64,000 nucleotides of DNA from Moritella yayanosii (GTDB lineage Bacteria > Pseudomonadota > Gammaproteobacteria > Enterobacterales > Moritellaceae), in assembly GCF_900465055.1 (NCBI RefSeq), contig NZ_LS483250.1, positions 1 through 64,000 on the forward strand, in the 5' to 3' direction. The notes beneath the pieces are model-generated. The model was given only the letters and a program-made list of their open reading frames with translations, had not been told where the DNA came from and ran no database searches. The first letter of the stretch is position 1, and each line of letters begins with the position of its first letter. Below, in pieces: positions 35,039-44,647 of the stretch. Made by a program: the position numbers and the translations under genes.

Positions 35039-35821
35039 TTATCTCGCTGCAATGACGACTTCGATATTTTTGGCTTCTATGGCACAGCGTTGTTCATCCG
35101 TAATATCAGCATCGGTAATGAGGGTGTGGATATTATCCCATGCAAGTTCGAGGTTAGGCATTTTACGACTGATCTTGTCTGATTCTACCATGACCACAAC
35201 TTCTCTAGATACTTCTGCCATGACACGACTGAGGCCAATTAATTCATTAAACGTTGTGCTGCCACGTTCTAAATCAATGCCATCGGCGCCGATAAATAGC
35301 TGATCAAAGTCGTATGAACGCAGTACTTGTTCGGCTATTTGACCTTGGAATGATTCTGAGTGCGGATCCCAAGTGCCACCTGTCATTAATAATGTCGGCT
35401 CATTTTCTAAACCATTTAGCGCATTAGCAACGTGTAGTGAATTGGTCATGGTGACCAAGCCTTTTTTATTGGCGAGCTGCTCGATTAAACTGGCAGTTGT
35501 TGTACCGCTATCGATAATGATTCGGTTGTGATCGCGAATGCGTGATGCGGCCGCAATGGCAATTTCAATTTTGCACTGAGAGACTTTATCGGTTTCAACT
35601 TCAGGTAGAAGTTCTTTCGGGATAGGGATTGCGCCACCATAACGACGTAATAACAGCCCGTTTTGTTCTAATGCGGTGAGATCTTTACGGATGGTGACTT
35701 CTGATGTTTCAAAACGTTGGGCTAGTTCATCAACGCTGAGCTTACCCTGCTCTTCAAGTAATTTAATGATGGTATGACGACGTTGTTGAGTATTGCGTTT
35801 TGACATGGTGATGCGATTCAT
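35039..35821 (-). CDS. DeoR/GlpR-family transcriptional regulator
   Basis: About 260 residues. The N-terminal DeoR helix-turn-helix is RRHTIIKLLEEQGKLSVDELAQRF followed by SEVTIRKDLTALEQNGLLLRRYGGA. The sugar-phosphate-sensing DeoRC domain contains IIIDSGTTTASLIEQL and FIGADGIDLERGSTT. An internal ATG at 35806 is an alternative start. It resembles E. coli YciT. Effector and targets cannot be read; proximity to a saccharide porin is suggestive only. Confidence 0.88.
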   Translation of the reverse strand: MNRITMSKRNTQQRRHTIIKLLEEQGKLSVDELAQRFETSEVTIRKDLTALEQNGLLLRRYGGAIPIPKELLPEVETDKVSQCKIEIAIAAASRIRDHNRIIIDSGTTTASLIEQLANKKGLVTMTNSLHVANALNGLENEPTLLMTGGTWDPHSESFQGQIAEQVLRSYDFDQLFIGADGIDLERGSTTFNELIGLSRVMAEVSREVVVMVESDKISRKMPNLELAWDNIHTLITDADITDEQRCAIEAKNIEVVIAAR

Positions 35822-35981
35822 TTATTAAAGACAAGAGTGTAACAATATCATAGATTAACAGCAGCTGTTATCTATGATATTTGACCGTTCTTGAATACTA
35901 GCTGGGGAAATATAAATTGCTGCGCTGGACTAAATTAAACTTTTCGAGGTATTCAGGGGATATTATTATTCAATACATAAT

Positions 35982-36027
35982 AAAGGGTGTGAAATATGGA
36001 TTAAAAAATCCACATCCCCCACCCTTT
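35982..36027 (-). terminator. Compound hairpin downstream of adhE
   Basis: The outer arms AAAGGGTG / CACCCTTT and the inner arms ATATGGATT / AATCCACAT form a long imperfect hairpin 56 bases beyond the adhE stop. A second hairpin (TGATTGCTAT / ATAGCAATCA) lies at 36033-36066. They probably end or stabilise the adhE transcript. Confidence 0.6.
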
Positions 36028-36082
36028 GTAGGTGATTGCTATTCGCTTATTGAACGATAGCAATCATCAATACTATTTACGA

Positions 36083-38728
36083 CTATTTAACCACCGCTAC
36101 TTTCTTAGTCGGTTGTTTTTCTAGTTCATAACTTTCTTTGTAATCAGTACCGTAGTAAGAAGCAAGTAATAGTGCTTTTAGCTCGCTAATTAGTGGATAA
36201 CGAGGGTTAGCACCAGTACATTGGTCATCGAATGCTTCAATCGCTAGTTGATCAACTTTAGCAAGGAAATCAGCTTCGTTTACGCCAGCTGCTTGAATTG
36301 ATTTAGGAATATTTAAATCGGTTTTAAGTTCGTCTAACCAGTTTAGTAGTGCGTTAACCTTGTCCGCGGTGTTACCTTCACGGAAGCCCAAGTGCTCAGC
36401 AACTTCAGCATAACGAGCACGTGCTGTCGGACGGTCGTATTGTGAGAATGCCGCTTGTTTGGTTGGCATATTAGTGGCGTTATAACGAATAACGTTAGTG
36501 ATAAGTAGTGCATTTGCTAAGCCGTGTGGAATATGGAATTCAGCACCTAGTTTGTGTGCCATTGAGTGACACACACCCAAGAAAGCATTGGCAAAGGCGA
36601 TACCCGCAATAGTGGCCGCGTTGTGTACTTTTTCACGTGCGATTGGGTCTTTAGCACCATTTTTGTAAGAACTTGGTAAATACTCTTTTAATAGTTTAAG
36701 CGCTTGTAATGCTTGGCCATCAGAGTATTCGTTTTGTAGTATAGAGACATAAGCTTCTAACGCATGTGTTACCGCATCATAACCACCAAATCCAGTTAAT
36801 GATTTTGGCATATTCATCACTAAGTTAGCATCGATAACCGCCATGTTTGGCGTTAGTTGATAGTCAGCAATTGGGTATTTTTTACCCGTTACTTCATCAG
36901 TCACTACCGCAAATGGTGTTACTTCAGAACCAGTGCCAGATGTTGTCGTTACCGCAACCATCATGGCTTTTATGCCCATTTTAGGGAACTTGTAAATACG
37001 TTTACGGATATCCATAAAACGCATGGCAAGATCTTCGAAGTGTACTTCTGGATGTTCGTACATTACCCACATGATCTTCGCTGCATCCATTGGTGAACCG
37101 CCACCAAAGGCAATGATCACATCCGGTTGGAAGCTGTTCATCACGGCAACACCTTTTTTCACGATTGCAAGCGTTGGATCTGCTTCTACGTCGTAGAATA
37201 CTTCAGTATCGATGCCTTTTCTTTTTAGGATTGAAACTAAGTCGTTAACATAACCGTTGTTGAATAGGAACTTATCGGTAACGATACAAGCACGTTTTTT
37301 ACCAACAAGATCATCCATCGCAATTGGTAATGAACCACGGCGGAAGTAAATTGATTCAGGTAGTTTATGCCACAACATATTTTCAGCTCGCTTTGCAATA
37401 ATTTTCTTATTGAGGAGGTGCTTAGGACCCACGTTTTCTGAGATAGAGTTACCACCCCAAGAACCACAACCTAACGTGAGGGATGGTGCTAAACCGAAGT
37501 TATATAAATCACCGATACCACCTTGTGAACTTGGTTGGTTAATCAGGATACGTGCCGTTTTCATTTTATCGCCGAAGTCTTTGATACGATCTTCGTTGGC
37601 ATCTTGATCTGTATAGAGACCAGATGTATGACCGATACCGCCAATCTCAATCATAGTGATAGCTTGCTCGACAGCGTGATTGTAATCACGAGCGCGGAAC
37701 ATACCTAATGTTGGCGATAGTTTTTCGTGAGCGAATGCATCATCTACGTGTACTTCTGGACCTTCACCAATCAATACTTTTGTGAAAGGAGGCACAGTAA
37801 CCCCTGCCATTTCTGCAATCTTAATGGCAGATTGACCCACAATCGCAGGATTCATGTTGCCGTTAATTAGTACGATTGCACGTACTTTATCGGCTTCTTT
37901 CTTCGTTAAGATGTAACCGCCGTGTGTGATGAAACGCGCTTTTACTGCGTCATAGACGTCATCAACAACAATAACTGCTTGTTCTGAAGCACATACCACA
38001 CCGTTATCGAATGTTTTTGACATTAAGATTGAAGATACGGCACGTTTAATGTCTGCTGTTTCATCAATCACAATAGGCGTATTACCTGCGCCAACACCAA
38101 TGGCTGGTTTACCTGACGAGTAAGCGGCTTTAACCATGCCCGGACCACCAGTGGCAAGAATAAGGTCAATGTCATTGTGATGCATCAATGAATGTGATAA
38201 CTCAACTGATGGTTCATCAATCCAACCAATGATATGTTGTGGTGCGCCTGCTGCAACTGCGGCATCTAAGACAATTTTAGCGGCTGTGTTGGTTGCATTT
38301 TTTGCACGTGGATGTGGCGAGAAGATGATACCATTACGTGTTTTAAGTGAAATTAACGCTTTAAAAATAGCCGTTGAAGTTGGGTTAGTCGTTGGTACGA
38401 TACCGCAGATGATACCAACTGGCTCGGCAATGGTAATGGTGCCAAATTCGTTATCTTCTTCAATAATTCCGCACGTGAGGGAATCTTTATATTTGTTGTA
38501 GATGTATTCAGATGCAAAGTGGTTTTTAATTACTTTATCTTCTAATATACCCATGCCAGATTCTTCAACAGCCATTTGTGCTAGTGGGATACGTGCTGTA
38601 GATGCTGCAAGGGCTGCAGCGCGGAAAATTTTATCAACTTGTTGTTGATTGAAGGTGGCAAATTCTTGTTGCGCGGTTTTGACTTTGGCAACCATTGCGT
38701 TGAGTGTTTCAATATTCTTGACAGTCAT
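36083..38728 (-). CDS. adhE: Bifunctional acetaldehyde-CoA/alcohol dehydrogenase AdhE
   Basis: An 881-residue cytosolic fusion enzyme of fermentative metabolism that converts acetyl-CoA to acetaldehyde and ethanol. The N-terminal aldehyde dehydrogenase domain (about 1-440) has the catalytic Cys in NGVVCASEQAVIV. The C-terminal iron-dependent alcohol dehydrogenase has GGYDAVTHALEAYVS and HSMAHKLGAEFHIPHGLANA with the metal-binding histidines. Length matches E. coli AdhE (891). A perfect FNR-type site lies 104-117 bases upstream of the start, indicating anaerobic induction. The gene appears monocistronic. Confidence 0.97.
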   Translation of the reverse strand: MTVKNIETLNAMVAKVKTAQQEFATFNQQQVDKIFRAAALAASTARIPLAQMAVEESGMGILEDKVIKNHFASEYIYNKYKDSLTCGIIEEDNEFGTITIAEPVGIICGIVPTTNPTSTAIFKALISLKTRNGIIFSPHPRAKNATNTAAKIVLDAAVAAGAPQHIIGWIDEPSVELSHSLMHHNDIDLILATGGPGMVKAAYSSGKPAIGVGAGNTPIVIDETADIKRAVSSILMSKTFDNGVVCASEQAVIVVDDVYDAVKARFITHGGYILTKKEADKVRAIVLINGNMNPAIVGQSAIKIAEMAGVTVPPFTKVLIGEGPEVHVDDAFAHEKLSPTLGMFRARDYNHAVEQAITMIEIGGIGHTSGLYTDQDANEDRIKDFGDKMKTARILINQPSSQGGIGDLYNFGLAPSLTLGCGSWGGNSISENVGPKHLLNKKIIAKRAENMLWHKLPESIYFRRGSLPIAMDDLVGKKRACIVTDKFLFNNGYVNDLVSILKRKGIDTEVFYDVEADPTLAIVKKGVAVMNSFQPDVIIAFGGGSPMDAAKIMWVMYEHPEVHFEDLAMRFMDIRKRIYKFPKMGIKAMMVAVTTTSGTGSEVTPFAVVTDEVTGKKYPIADYQLTPNMAVIDANLVMNMPKSLTGFGGYDAVTHALEAYVSILQNEYSDGQALQALKLLKEYLPSSYKNGAKDPIAREKVHNAATIAGIAFANAFLGVCHSMAHKLGAEFHIPHGLANALLITNVIRYNATNMPTKQAAFSQYDRPTARARYAEVAEHLGFREGNTADKVNALLNWLDELKTDLNIPKSIQAAGVNEADFLAKVDQLAIEAFDDQCTGANPRYPLISELKALLLASYYGTDYKESYELEKQPTKKVAVVK

Positions 38729-39067
38729 AATCTATCCTTAAAACTAATTTGAAATCTAAAAGTTATTTACTAAGGGTTACCTCTTAGTGAATAACTTTGA
38801 TTTAAGTATAGATAATTGTAAGGATTACAAATTGATCTAAATCAATTGTAGTAATATTACGTATTATATTTTCATAATAGTGTTAAGTCGGTCATAAATA
38901 TGTAAAAAGCACTTTTTTTGTAATTTTATTTCAATGCGATTAAGACTCATTTATAGGGTCGTAACATGCTGAATTTAAAAAAAAAGACGTAAATTAACAA
39001 AGTTATTGTTAATGTTAGAGCCATTAAGGTAGCATTGCCTGATCTGTTTATTAGAGGAAGTTTTACT
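38729..39067. other. Divergent promoter region of adhE and ferritin gene
   Basis: AT-rich and non-coding. It holds the FNR-type site for adhE and the ferritin ribosome site AGAGGAAG at about 39051. No other element is recognised. Confidence 0.6.
38832..38845. promoter_or_regulatory. FNR-type binding site upstream of adhE
   Basis: TTGATCTAAATCAA is a perfect match to the FNR consensus TTGATnnnnATCAA, about 104 bases upstream of the adhE start codon and about 220 upstream of the ferritin gene. Confidence 0.85.
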
Positions 39068-39589
39068 ATGCCGAAATTATCTAAGGTTATGGCGACAGCG
39101 CTTAACCAACAAATGACAAAAGAGTTTACTGCATCGCATCTTTACCGCAGCATGGCATCTTTTTGCTATGCATCTGATTTTATTGGCGCAGGCGATTTCT
39201 TTTATACGCACGCCGCGGAAGAGCAGCAACATGCACAGTTGTTATTCCGTTATATGATCGACCGTGGTATTCAGCCATTAATGGACACGATTCCTGCGGC
39301 AGAATCTGAATTTTCAGATCTACTTGATGTGTTTAACAAAGCCTTGGATCATGAAGTGATGATCACGGAATCTATTTCTGAAATTCTTGGCTTAGCGCAT
39401 GAACTAAGAGATTTTCAATCTGTGGCTCATCTAAATACCTTGATGGAAGAGCAAACAGAAGAAGAAGCATTATTTAATGGTATCGTTAGCCAAATCCGCC
39501 GTGTTGGTGTTGATAATGGTCACGGTCTATTTATTATGGATCAAGAACTGAAAGCAATGAGCAAAGCGTCAGCTGGCATTGCTATTTAA
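39068..39589 (+). CDS. ftnA: Non-haem ferritin
   Basis: About 173 residues from ATG 39068, which has AGAGGAAG at ideal spacing. It is a four-helix ferritin with ferroxidase ligands visible as Glu in TKEFTASH, the pair in AAEEQQHAQ and Glu in LMEEQTEEE. It stores iron as ferric mineral in a 24-mer. It is monocistronic and followed by a terminator. The length and the MPKLSKVMATALNQQ start match FtnA-like proteins of marine gammaproteobacteria. Confidence 0.93.
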   Translation: MPKLSKVMATALNQQMTKEFTASHLYRSMASFCYASDFIGAGDFFYTHAAEEQQHAQLLFRYMIDRGIQPLMDTIPAAESEFSDLLDVFNKALDHEVMITESISEILGLAHELRDFQSVAHLNTLMEEQTEEEALFNGIVSQIRRVGVDNGHGLFIMDQELKAMSKASAGIAI

Positions 39590-39650
39590 TTATTCTTTAT
39601 TGTAGTTTGGCGAATTGATTCAGATTAGCTAAAGATCAAGATGTGAGTAT

Positions 39651-39684
39651 AAAAACCGCTTATGCTTTGGTGTAAGCGGTTTTT
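39651..39684 (+). terminator. Terminator after ferritin gene
   Basis: AAAAACCGCTTA (39651-39662) pairs with TAAGCGGTTTTT (39673-39684), followed by a T-rich run. Confidence 0.9.
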
Positions 39685-39759
39685 TATTTTTACAACCTAT
39701 ACTTTAGTGGTACTATTGTTGATGTTAATCGTGAATTTTAATCAATAGGTAGAATAATT

Positions 39760-40053
39760 ATGTCGAATGATAACAATACTGATATTAAAGATTGCTGTGG
39801 TGCGTTTGCTGAAATTGGCAGCATTATTCACCCTGATGATACCGATCTATCTTTCTCTATTACATTTGACTCGCAACTTGCAGTAGATGCAAAACGCAGT
39901 GAGCTTGAGGCTTATGTTGATGAACAATTCGATGAAGCAGTAACGATTACCTTTACTGCGCAAGATGAGCATTCTTATCTAGTAACATTGAGCTTTACTT
40001 GTACTGCAGAAAAAATGATTTTTGAAATGAATTTACGTCATTTATTGGCCTAA
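39760..40053 (+). CDS. DUF406 (YfcZ/YiiS) family protein
   Basis: A 97-residue soluble acidic protein. The N-terminal CCGAFAEIGSIIHPDD and C-terminal FTCTAEKMIFEMNLRHLL patterns match the YfcZ/YiiS family found across gammaproteobacteria. Function is not established. It is flanked by two terminators and is thus a single-gene unit. Confidence 0.85.
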   Translation: MSNDNNTDIKDCCGAFAEIGSIIHPDDTDLSFSITFDSQLAVDAKRSELEAYVDEQFDEAVTITFTAQDEHSYLVTLSFTCTAEKMIFEMNLRHLLA

Positions 40054-40076
40054 ATGGTTTCGATTTTTGAATAGTT

Positions 40077-40119
40077 CAGTATAAAGGCATACAAGATGAA
40101 TCTGTATGCCTTTATACTG
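40077..40119. terminator. 17-bp perfect hairpin between convergent genes
   Basis: CAGTATAAAGGCATACA (40077-40093) and TGTATGCCTTTATACTG (40103-40119) form a perfect 17-bp stem with a 9-base loop between the DUF406 gene and the ligase gene. Confidence 0.85.
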
Positions 40120-40135
40120 ATGCTTGTATAGCGAT

Positions 40136-41095
40136 CTAGCCGAAGTGTTGTTTACAATAAGCAAGACGCTGGTCTAGATCCATACTATCGGTATTCGCCG
40201 CTTCAATTTGTTGTAACCTTGGTAGCAACCCCATGCCATTGGCGATTTGAATAGCCAGCCCTGGACGTGCGTTAAGCTCTAATAGCATAGGACCATGATG
40301 CTGATCTAACACCACATCGGCACCTAAATAACCTAAGCCTGAAATATCATAACATTGAGCCGCTAAACGAATAACTTCTTCCCAATGCGGTACTTTTAAC
40401 ATGGCTAATTCTTTTTGTGTATCAGGATGGTGGGTGACAATTTCGTCATGTTGCACGGCGTTGAGCGCTACGCCTGTGGTGATGTCTATGCCCACACCGA
40501 CCGCGCCTTGGTGTAAATTAGCTTTACCATCCGACATGGATGTTGATAACCGCATCATGGCCATCATCGGGATACCTTTAAATACAATCACACGTATATC
40601 TGGCACCCCTTCAAAGCTATAACCCTCAAAGCTATCATCAAATATAATAAGCGCTTCAACAATAGCAACATCGATGCCTCCACCGAGTGAGAATAGACCA
40701 GCTAAAATATTCGTGCAATGACGTTCAATATCATCGAGCGAGCATTCACTGCCGCTGGGTTTATAATAGCGACCATCTTCCACTTTAGTGATCACTAAAA
40801 TACCTTTACCACCAGAGCCTTTTGCCGGTTTGATGACAAAGCCACTAAGACTTTCGATAAGTTTATTAACAGATTTTACGGCGTGTTGATTATCAACCAC
40901 GCCAATCAGTTCAGGGGTGCTGAGATTGGCCTCTTCGGCTATTTCTTTGGTTTTTAATTTGTTATCCACTAATGGAAACAGTTTTCTGGGGTTGTAGCGC
41001 GATATGTACATATTATTGCGCTGATTCATCCCCAGAATACCTTGTTGTTTTAACTTACTCGGCATCGCGAATTCTTTAAAAAACGAAAATGTCAT
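40136..41095 (-). CDS. RimK-like ATP-grasp peptide ligase
   Basis: A 319-residue ATP-grasp ligase annotated in relatives as an alpha-L-glutamate ligase-like protein. FVIKPAKGSGGKGILVI is the glycine-rich nucleotide loop. GYLGADVVLDQHHGPMLLELNARPGLAIQIAN holds the metal-binding Glu/Asn and the family end. The N-terminal GMNQRNNMYISRYNPR is typical of the subfamily that travels with inactive-transglutaminase membrane proteins. It is two bases downstream of that gene. It probably adds amino acids to a peptide or protein acceptor; the acceptor is unknown. Confidence 0.88.
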   Translation of the reverse strand: MTFSFFKEFAMPSKLKQQGILGMNQRNNMYISRYNPRKLFPLVDNKLKTKEIAEEANLSTPELIGVVDNQHAVKSVNKLIESLSGFVIKPAKGSGGKGILVITKVEDGRYYKPSGSECSLDDIERHCTNILAGLFSLGGGIDVAIVEALIIFDDSFEGYSFEGVPDIRVIVFKGIPMMAMMRLSTSMSDGKANLHQGAVGVGIDITTGVALNAVQHDEIVTHHPDTQKELAMLKVPHWEEVIRLAAQCYDISGLGYLGADVVLDQHHGPMLLELNARPGLAIQIANGMGLLPRLQQIEAANTDSMDLDQRLAYCKQHFG

Positions 41096-41097
41096 GA

Positions 41098-42594
41098 TTA
41101 ATCACCCTGCATATCTTTAAAGCGGCGTAGTTCGAGTAGACGGTAGCCAGTATAAGTCCCTAACATTAAGATGACTGCCATAATAATAAGTTGTAGACCA
41201 AGGAAGTTGAATGCCCAGTAGCGTAATAGTTCATTACTAATGGTGAGATACACAAGCACGGCCACAAACAAGCTGCCACCACCTTGTACAAATACTTCTT
41301 TCGGGCCTTCTTCTTCCCACAGAATGGACATACGTTCTATGGTCCAAGATAGAATGATCATCGGGAAGAAGGTAATTTTAAGTCCTTCTGTAAGTCCAAT
41401 CTTGTACGATAAAACGGAGAACAATGAAATAATGGCGATAACGGTAATGATCACCACGGATATTCGCGATACTAATAGTAGATTTAATCGCGACAGGTAC
41501 GAGCGGATCACTAAACCAATACCGACAATAAGGGTAAAACCAATTAAACCGGTCACTAAACTGGTTTGTACAAATGCCATGGCGATTAATACTGGCATAA
41601 AGGTACCAGAAGTGCGTAGTCCAATCAGAATACGCATTAGCACCACAATCATCACCCCTAATGGAATGAGTAAGATGCCTTTGAATAACGCTTGTTCTTC
41701 GAGTGGTAGGCTGTAGATACTAAAATTGGACAGGTTAGTCTCATTGAATTTTTCTTTTAGTACCTGCATAACAGGTTGGGTTTGTTGAATAATAGAGAAA
41801 CTAACCCGTGAATTTGTACCCCCGATGAGATCTAATGTTGGTTCGCCATTTTGTTCCCAAAGCAGCAGGTTTTTCGCGTCGGCGATCTGGCCTAATTTGA
41901 CGTCAATTAAACGGGTGTCATCTTCGCCGAATACCAGTACAAATGGTTGCAGTTGTTGTTGACGACGACCGTCTTCAAGATACAGACCTTTAACCAGTAA
42001 GGCGGGGATATTAGCGTCATTGAGCAATGCGACAAATAATGCTGATTTGTTATTTTCTTGCAGCATTAATTTCGCATTTTGGCCTAAATCATCTCCAGAC
42101 AGTAACTTGAGTAATTCACGGCTATATGAAAAAGCATCGGCGCTTGTTGCCATCGCACTGTTAACAAGTTGTTCTGCAGCTATATCATAGGGTGGTAACC
42201 AGGTGGTTTTATTAATGGTAATGTCTTGCTCATTAATCACATCTAATGGGATATCATTAGTTAGAACATTCACTTTATAGTATAGATCTTGCTTGCCCTG
42301 TGCGCTACGAATGGTCCATTGTGCGCGATTATCGATAAAGGATAAGCCATAACCCGGCGATGCAGCAGTTTGGCTTAACACGGTGAAGTTAGACTGTGTC
42401 GACGGTGTGGCGAAGGATACATTCACTGCGTCACCTTGTGCAGTAAACTCAACTTTCGCTTCAATCATCCAGGTTGAATAGGTGTCACCGGGAAACCAAG
42501 GGATCTCTCCACTGTAATGGCGTTGTGCAATACTGCCAACACCGAGCAGGAAAAGTAACGCAACAAAGATGCGAAATTGGATCTTAGACGGCAT
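41098..42594 (-). CDS. Inactive transglutaminase fused to seven membrane helices (UUP1/7TM type)
   Basis: A 498-residue membrane protein with an N-terminal helix and a periplasmic region of about 220 residues resembling a transglutaminase fold without the catalytic Cys-His-Asp. A C-terminal block of about seven helices (about residues 305-490) follows, with RTSGTFMPVLIAMAF. It always occurs with RimK-like ligases and zinc/retropepsin-like proteases in marine gammaproteobacteria. It lies between those two genes with spacers of two bases, so the three are one operon. The role is unknown; binding of the ligase product is a guess. Confidence 0.85.
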   Translation of the reverse strand: MPSKIQFRIFVALLFLLGVGSIAQRHYSGEIPWFPGDTYSTWMIEAKVEFTAQGDAVNVSFATPSTQSNFTVLSQTAASPGYGLSFIDNRAQWTIRSAQGKQDLYYKVNVLTNDIPLDVINEQDITINKTTWLPPYDIAAEQLVNSAMATSADAFSYSRELLKLLSGDDLGQNAKLMLQENNKSALFVALLNDANIPALLVKGLYLEDGRRQQQLQPFVLVFGEDDTRLIDVKLGQIADAKNLLLWEQNGEPTLDLIGGTNSRVSFSIIQQTQPVMQVLKEKFNETNLSNFSIYSLPLEEQALFKGILLIPLGVMIVVLMRILIGLRTSGTFMPVLIAMAFVQTSLVTGLIGFTLIVGIGLVIRSYLSRLNLLLVSRISVVIITVIAIISLFSVLSYKIGLTEGLKITFFPMIILSWTIERMSILWEEEGPKEVFVQGGGSLFVAVLVYLTISNELLRYWAFNFLGLQLIIMAVILMLGTYTGYRLLELRRFKDMQGD

Positions 42595-42596
42595 GA

Positions 42597-43391
42597 TTAG
42601 TTAGCCCCTTTTTTAGTGGATGTAGGTTGTTTTTTATTAGCAGTCGCTTGTTTTTTAGGTTGCGTGTATTCTTGAGCGACATCGACAATGGCAATATCTT
42701 TTAAGAAGGTACGGCCTAATAGTATAGGGAAGATCATACGACTACGATCGGCCAAGGTAAACTCGGTTTCAGTGTTAATATCGCCAAGTTCGATAGGTAA
42801 GCTCACGACATAACGTCGCAATGCGTCGGCCGCGTTAGTTTGACGGATCTTAATGGTGCGCACGACTGCTGCTTCCATAGGGAATACTGCGCTATTATCT
42901 TTGTGTGATAAATTAAATTTGACCCAGTCTTTGCCATCGCGTTCAAATTTAACGATCTCTGTTGCATTTAAAGACGATGTCGTAGCACCTGTATCAACCC
43001 GTGACTTAAAATTGGTTTGCAATGCTTCAAACCATACCCACTCTTCTTGGCCAAGAATTACTTTGTGGGTGTAGTCATTGCTGGCTTGAGGCGTTACTGG
43101 TATCACGATGGGCGCTGCCTTTTTAACCTGTGTGGTGGTACTTAAATCGTCAAGTTGCGCGGTTAATTTTGCGATCGCTTTATCTTGCTCGCTGAACTTA
43201 TCTGGTTGTGATTGCAATGTGGTTAATATTTGTTGCTGCTGCTGCAAGATGGTTTCTATTTGTGCTTGCTGTTGTACCACAATGGCAGTATTGGCTTCAT
43301 TTTGTGTTGTCGCACAGCCATTTAAAAATACAAGGCTAAGTACACCCGCAATAGCTATCTTTGATGTTTGTAATATGTTTGTATTTTTCAT
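42597..43391 (-). CDS. RimB-like retropepsin-type protease lipoprotein 1
   Basis: About 264 residues from ATG 43391 (AAGG upstream); the longer frame to 43535 is not credible. A lipoprotein signal ends in LNGC. A Gln-rich coiled coil (about residues 30-80) follows, then the PF05618-type domain with the catalytic retropepsin motif SRVDTGATTSSLNA and FPILLGRTFLKDIAIVDV. The family was long called ATP-dependent zinc protease; RimB members trim glutamate tails added by RimK. Here it is lipid-anchored, so its target is outside the cytoplasm. A Lys/Gln-rich tail ends the protein. Confidence 0.85.
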   Translation of the reverse strand: MKNTNILQTSKIAIAGVLSLVFLNGCATTQNEANTAIVVQQQAQIETILQQQQQILTTLQSQPDKFSEQDKAIAKLTAQLDDLSTTTQVKKAAPIVIPVTPQASNDYTHKVILGQEEWVWFEALQTNFKSRVDTGATTSSLNATEIVKFERDGKDWVKFNLSHKDNSAVFPMEAAVVRTIKIRQTNAADALRRYVVSLPIELGDINTETEFTLADRSRMIFPILLGRTFLKDIAIVDVAQEYTQPKKQATANKKQPTSTKKGAN

Positions 43392-43749
43392 TAGGTATTG
43401 GCCTTGTAAACAGATGAAAAGAGGGGGTAGTTCACTAAAGTTGGTAAATAGTTCCGTCATCTCTCCATATAAGATATAAATTATATATTTATTTAAAGTA
43501 ATACTGGTTTTTATTTTAAAAGCATGAATATCCATCGTAAAAACAATGTTATTGCATAGATTATAATTGTTTTTAAGATGCTAGTCATAAGATAATGACA
43601 TTATTACTTATTAGATATGCGAAATATATCTAATACCATAGTTAGATATTTATCACTGAGTATTATTTGTTTCTACACAAGATACTGGGCAGGGTGTCGT
43701 ATTGAGTTAATGGTATAGAGTGCAAGCTTAACGTTGCACTCTATGTACA
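43392..43749. other. Intergenic region between the two RimB-like genes
   Basis: AT-rich and without credible ORF. It should hold the promoter of the 43391 operon. A hairpin at 43715-43744 follows the second RimB-like gene. Confidence 0.55.
43715..43744 (-). terminator. Hairpin after second RimB-like gene
   Basis: ATAGAGTGCAA / TTGCACTCTAT, a perfect 11-bp stem with an 8-base loop that starts five bases after the stop codon on the minus strand. There is no T-tract. Confidence 0.6.
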
Positions 43750-44595
43750 TTACTGGGTGATGGATTCGGTTACTGTGTAAGTGCGAGCAACATCAACCAC
43801 GACGATGTCTTTTAAGAATGTTCGGCCAAGTAATACCGGAAATTCCATGTGACTGCGGTCGGTAAGCGTAAACTCTGTCAGCATTTTCATGTCGCCAAGT
43901 TGTACGGGTAATTCGATAATAGGGCGGCGTGTGGGTTCGCTGTTGTTGGCCTGGCGGATCAAAATAGTGCGAGCAACTTTAGCTTCGATAATTTGCGTTT
44001 CATTGTTGATCGCTTGGCTGAAGTTAAAACGCACCCATTTTATCCCATCACGCTCAAACTCGACAATATCAGTCGCATTAAGTGATGATATGGTCGCGCC
44101 AGTATCAATACGGGCCTTATACTTTTCTGGCAGATTACTGAGTAATATGAGTTCTTCAGAGCCGATGATTAATTTATCAATTGGCGCTATTGCTTCAGTC
44201 GATTGTACAAGGGGAAGATGCTCGATATTGTTGGTTGGCTTATCAGGCTGATAACTCGCGATAAGCTGGCTATTGCTGATCACTTGTTGACGTAATTGCA
44301 CATAGTCTTCGAGCTTGTTAGCTAGCTGCGCAATATGTTGTTGCAGGACAAATAATGCAGGCTGTTTTTGTAATTCAGCCAAAATTGTTTTTTGCTGCTC
44401 AACTATTAGTTCGATTTTCTGGTTTTGTTGCTCAATCTGTAATTGCAGTATTTGCGCTGATGTTTCACCCTGATTGAGAAATTGCTCAACACTCGCGCAG
44501 CCTGACAGCAGGATGCTAAACATGATGCCGATAATTAATTGACGGGGTGGTTTCAACGTATCCATTTCTAATCTTAACTCATTGACAATATGCAT
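43750..44595 (-). CDS. RimB-like retropepsin-type protease lipoprotein 2
   Basis: A 281-residue paralogue of the upstream neighbour with the same layout: lipoprotein signal ending LLSGC, long Gln/Leu coiled coil, catalytic ARIDTGATISSLNATDIVEFERDG and FPVLLGRTFLKDIVVVDVAR. It lacks the basic tail of paralogue 1. ATG 44565 is a possible shorter start. It is transcribed separately from the ligase operon, since 358 bases and a hairpin lie between. Two such lipoproteins side by side suggest duplication and distinct substrates (inference). Confidence 0.85.
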   Translation of the reverse strand: MHIVNELRLEMDTLKPPRQLIIGIMFSILLSGCASVEQFLNQGETSAQILQLQIEQQNQKIELIVEQQKTILAELQKQPALFVLQQHIAQLANKLEDYVQLRQQVISNSQLIASYQPDKPTNNIEHLPLVQSTEAIAPIDKLIIGSEELILLSNLPEKYKARIDTGATISSLNATDIVEFERDGIKWVRFNFSQAINNETQIIEAKVARTILIRQANNSEPTRRPIIELPVQLGDMKMLTEFTLTDRSHMEFPVLLGRTFLKDIVVVDVARTYTVTESITQ

Positions 44596-44647
44596 AACCT
44601 ATTCTCTTATCCTTCTCTAAGCACCCTTTCAGGTGCTGGATATCGCG

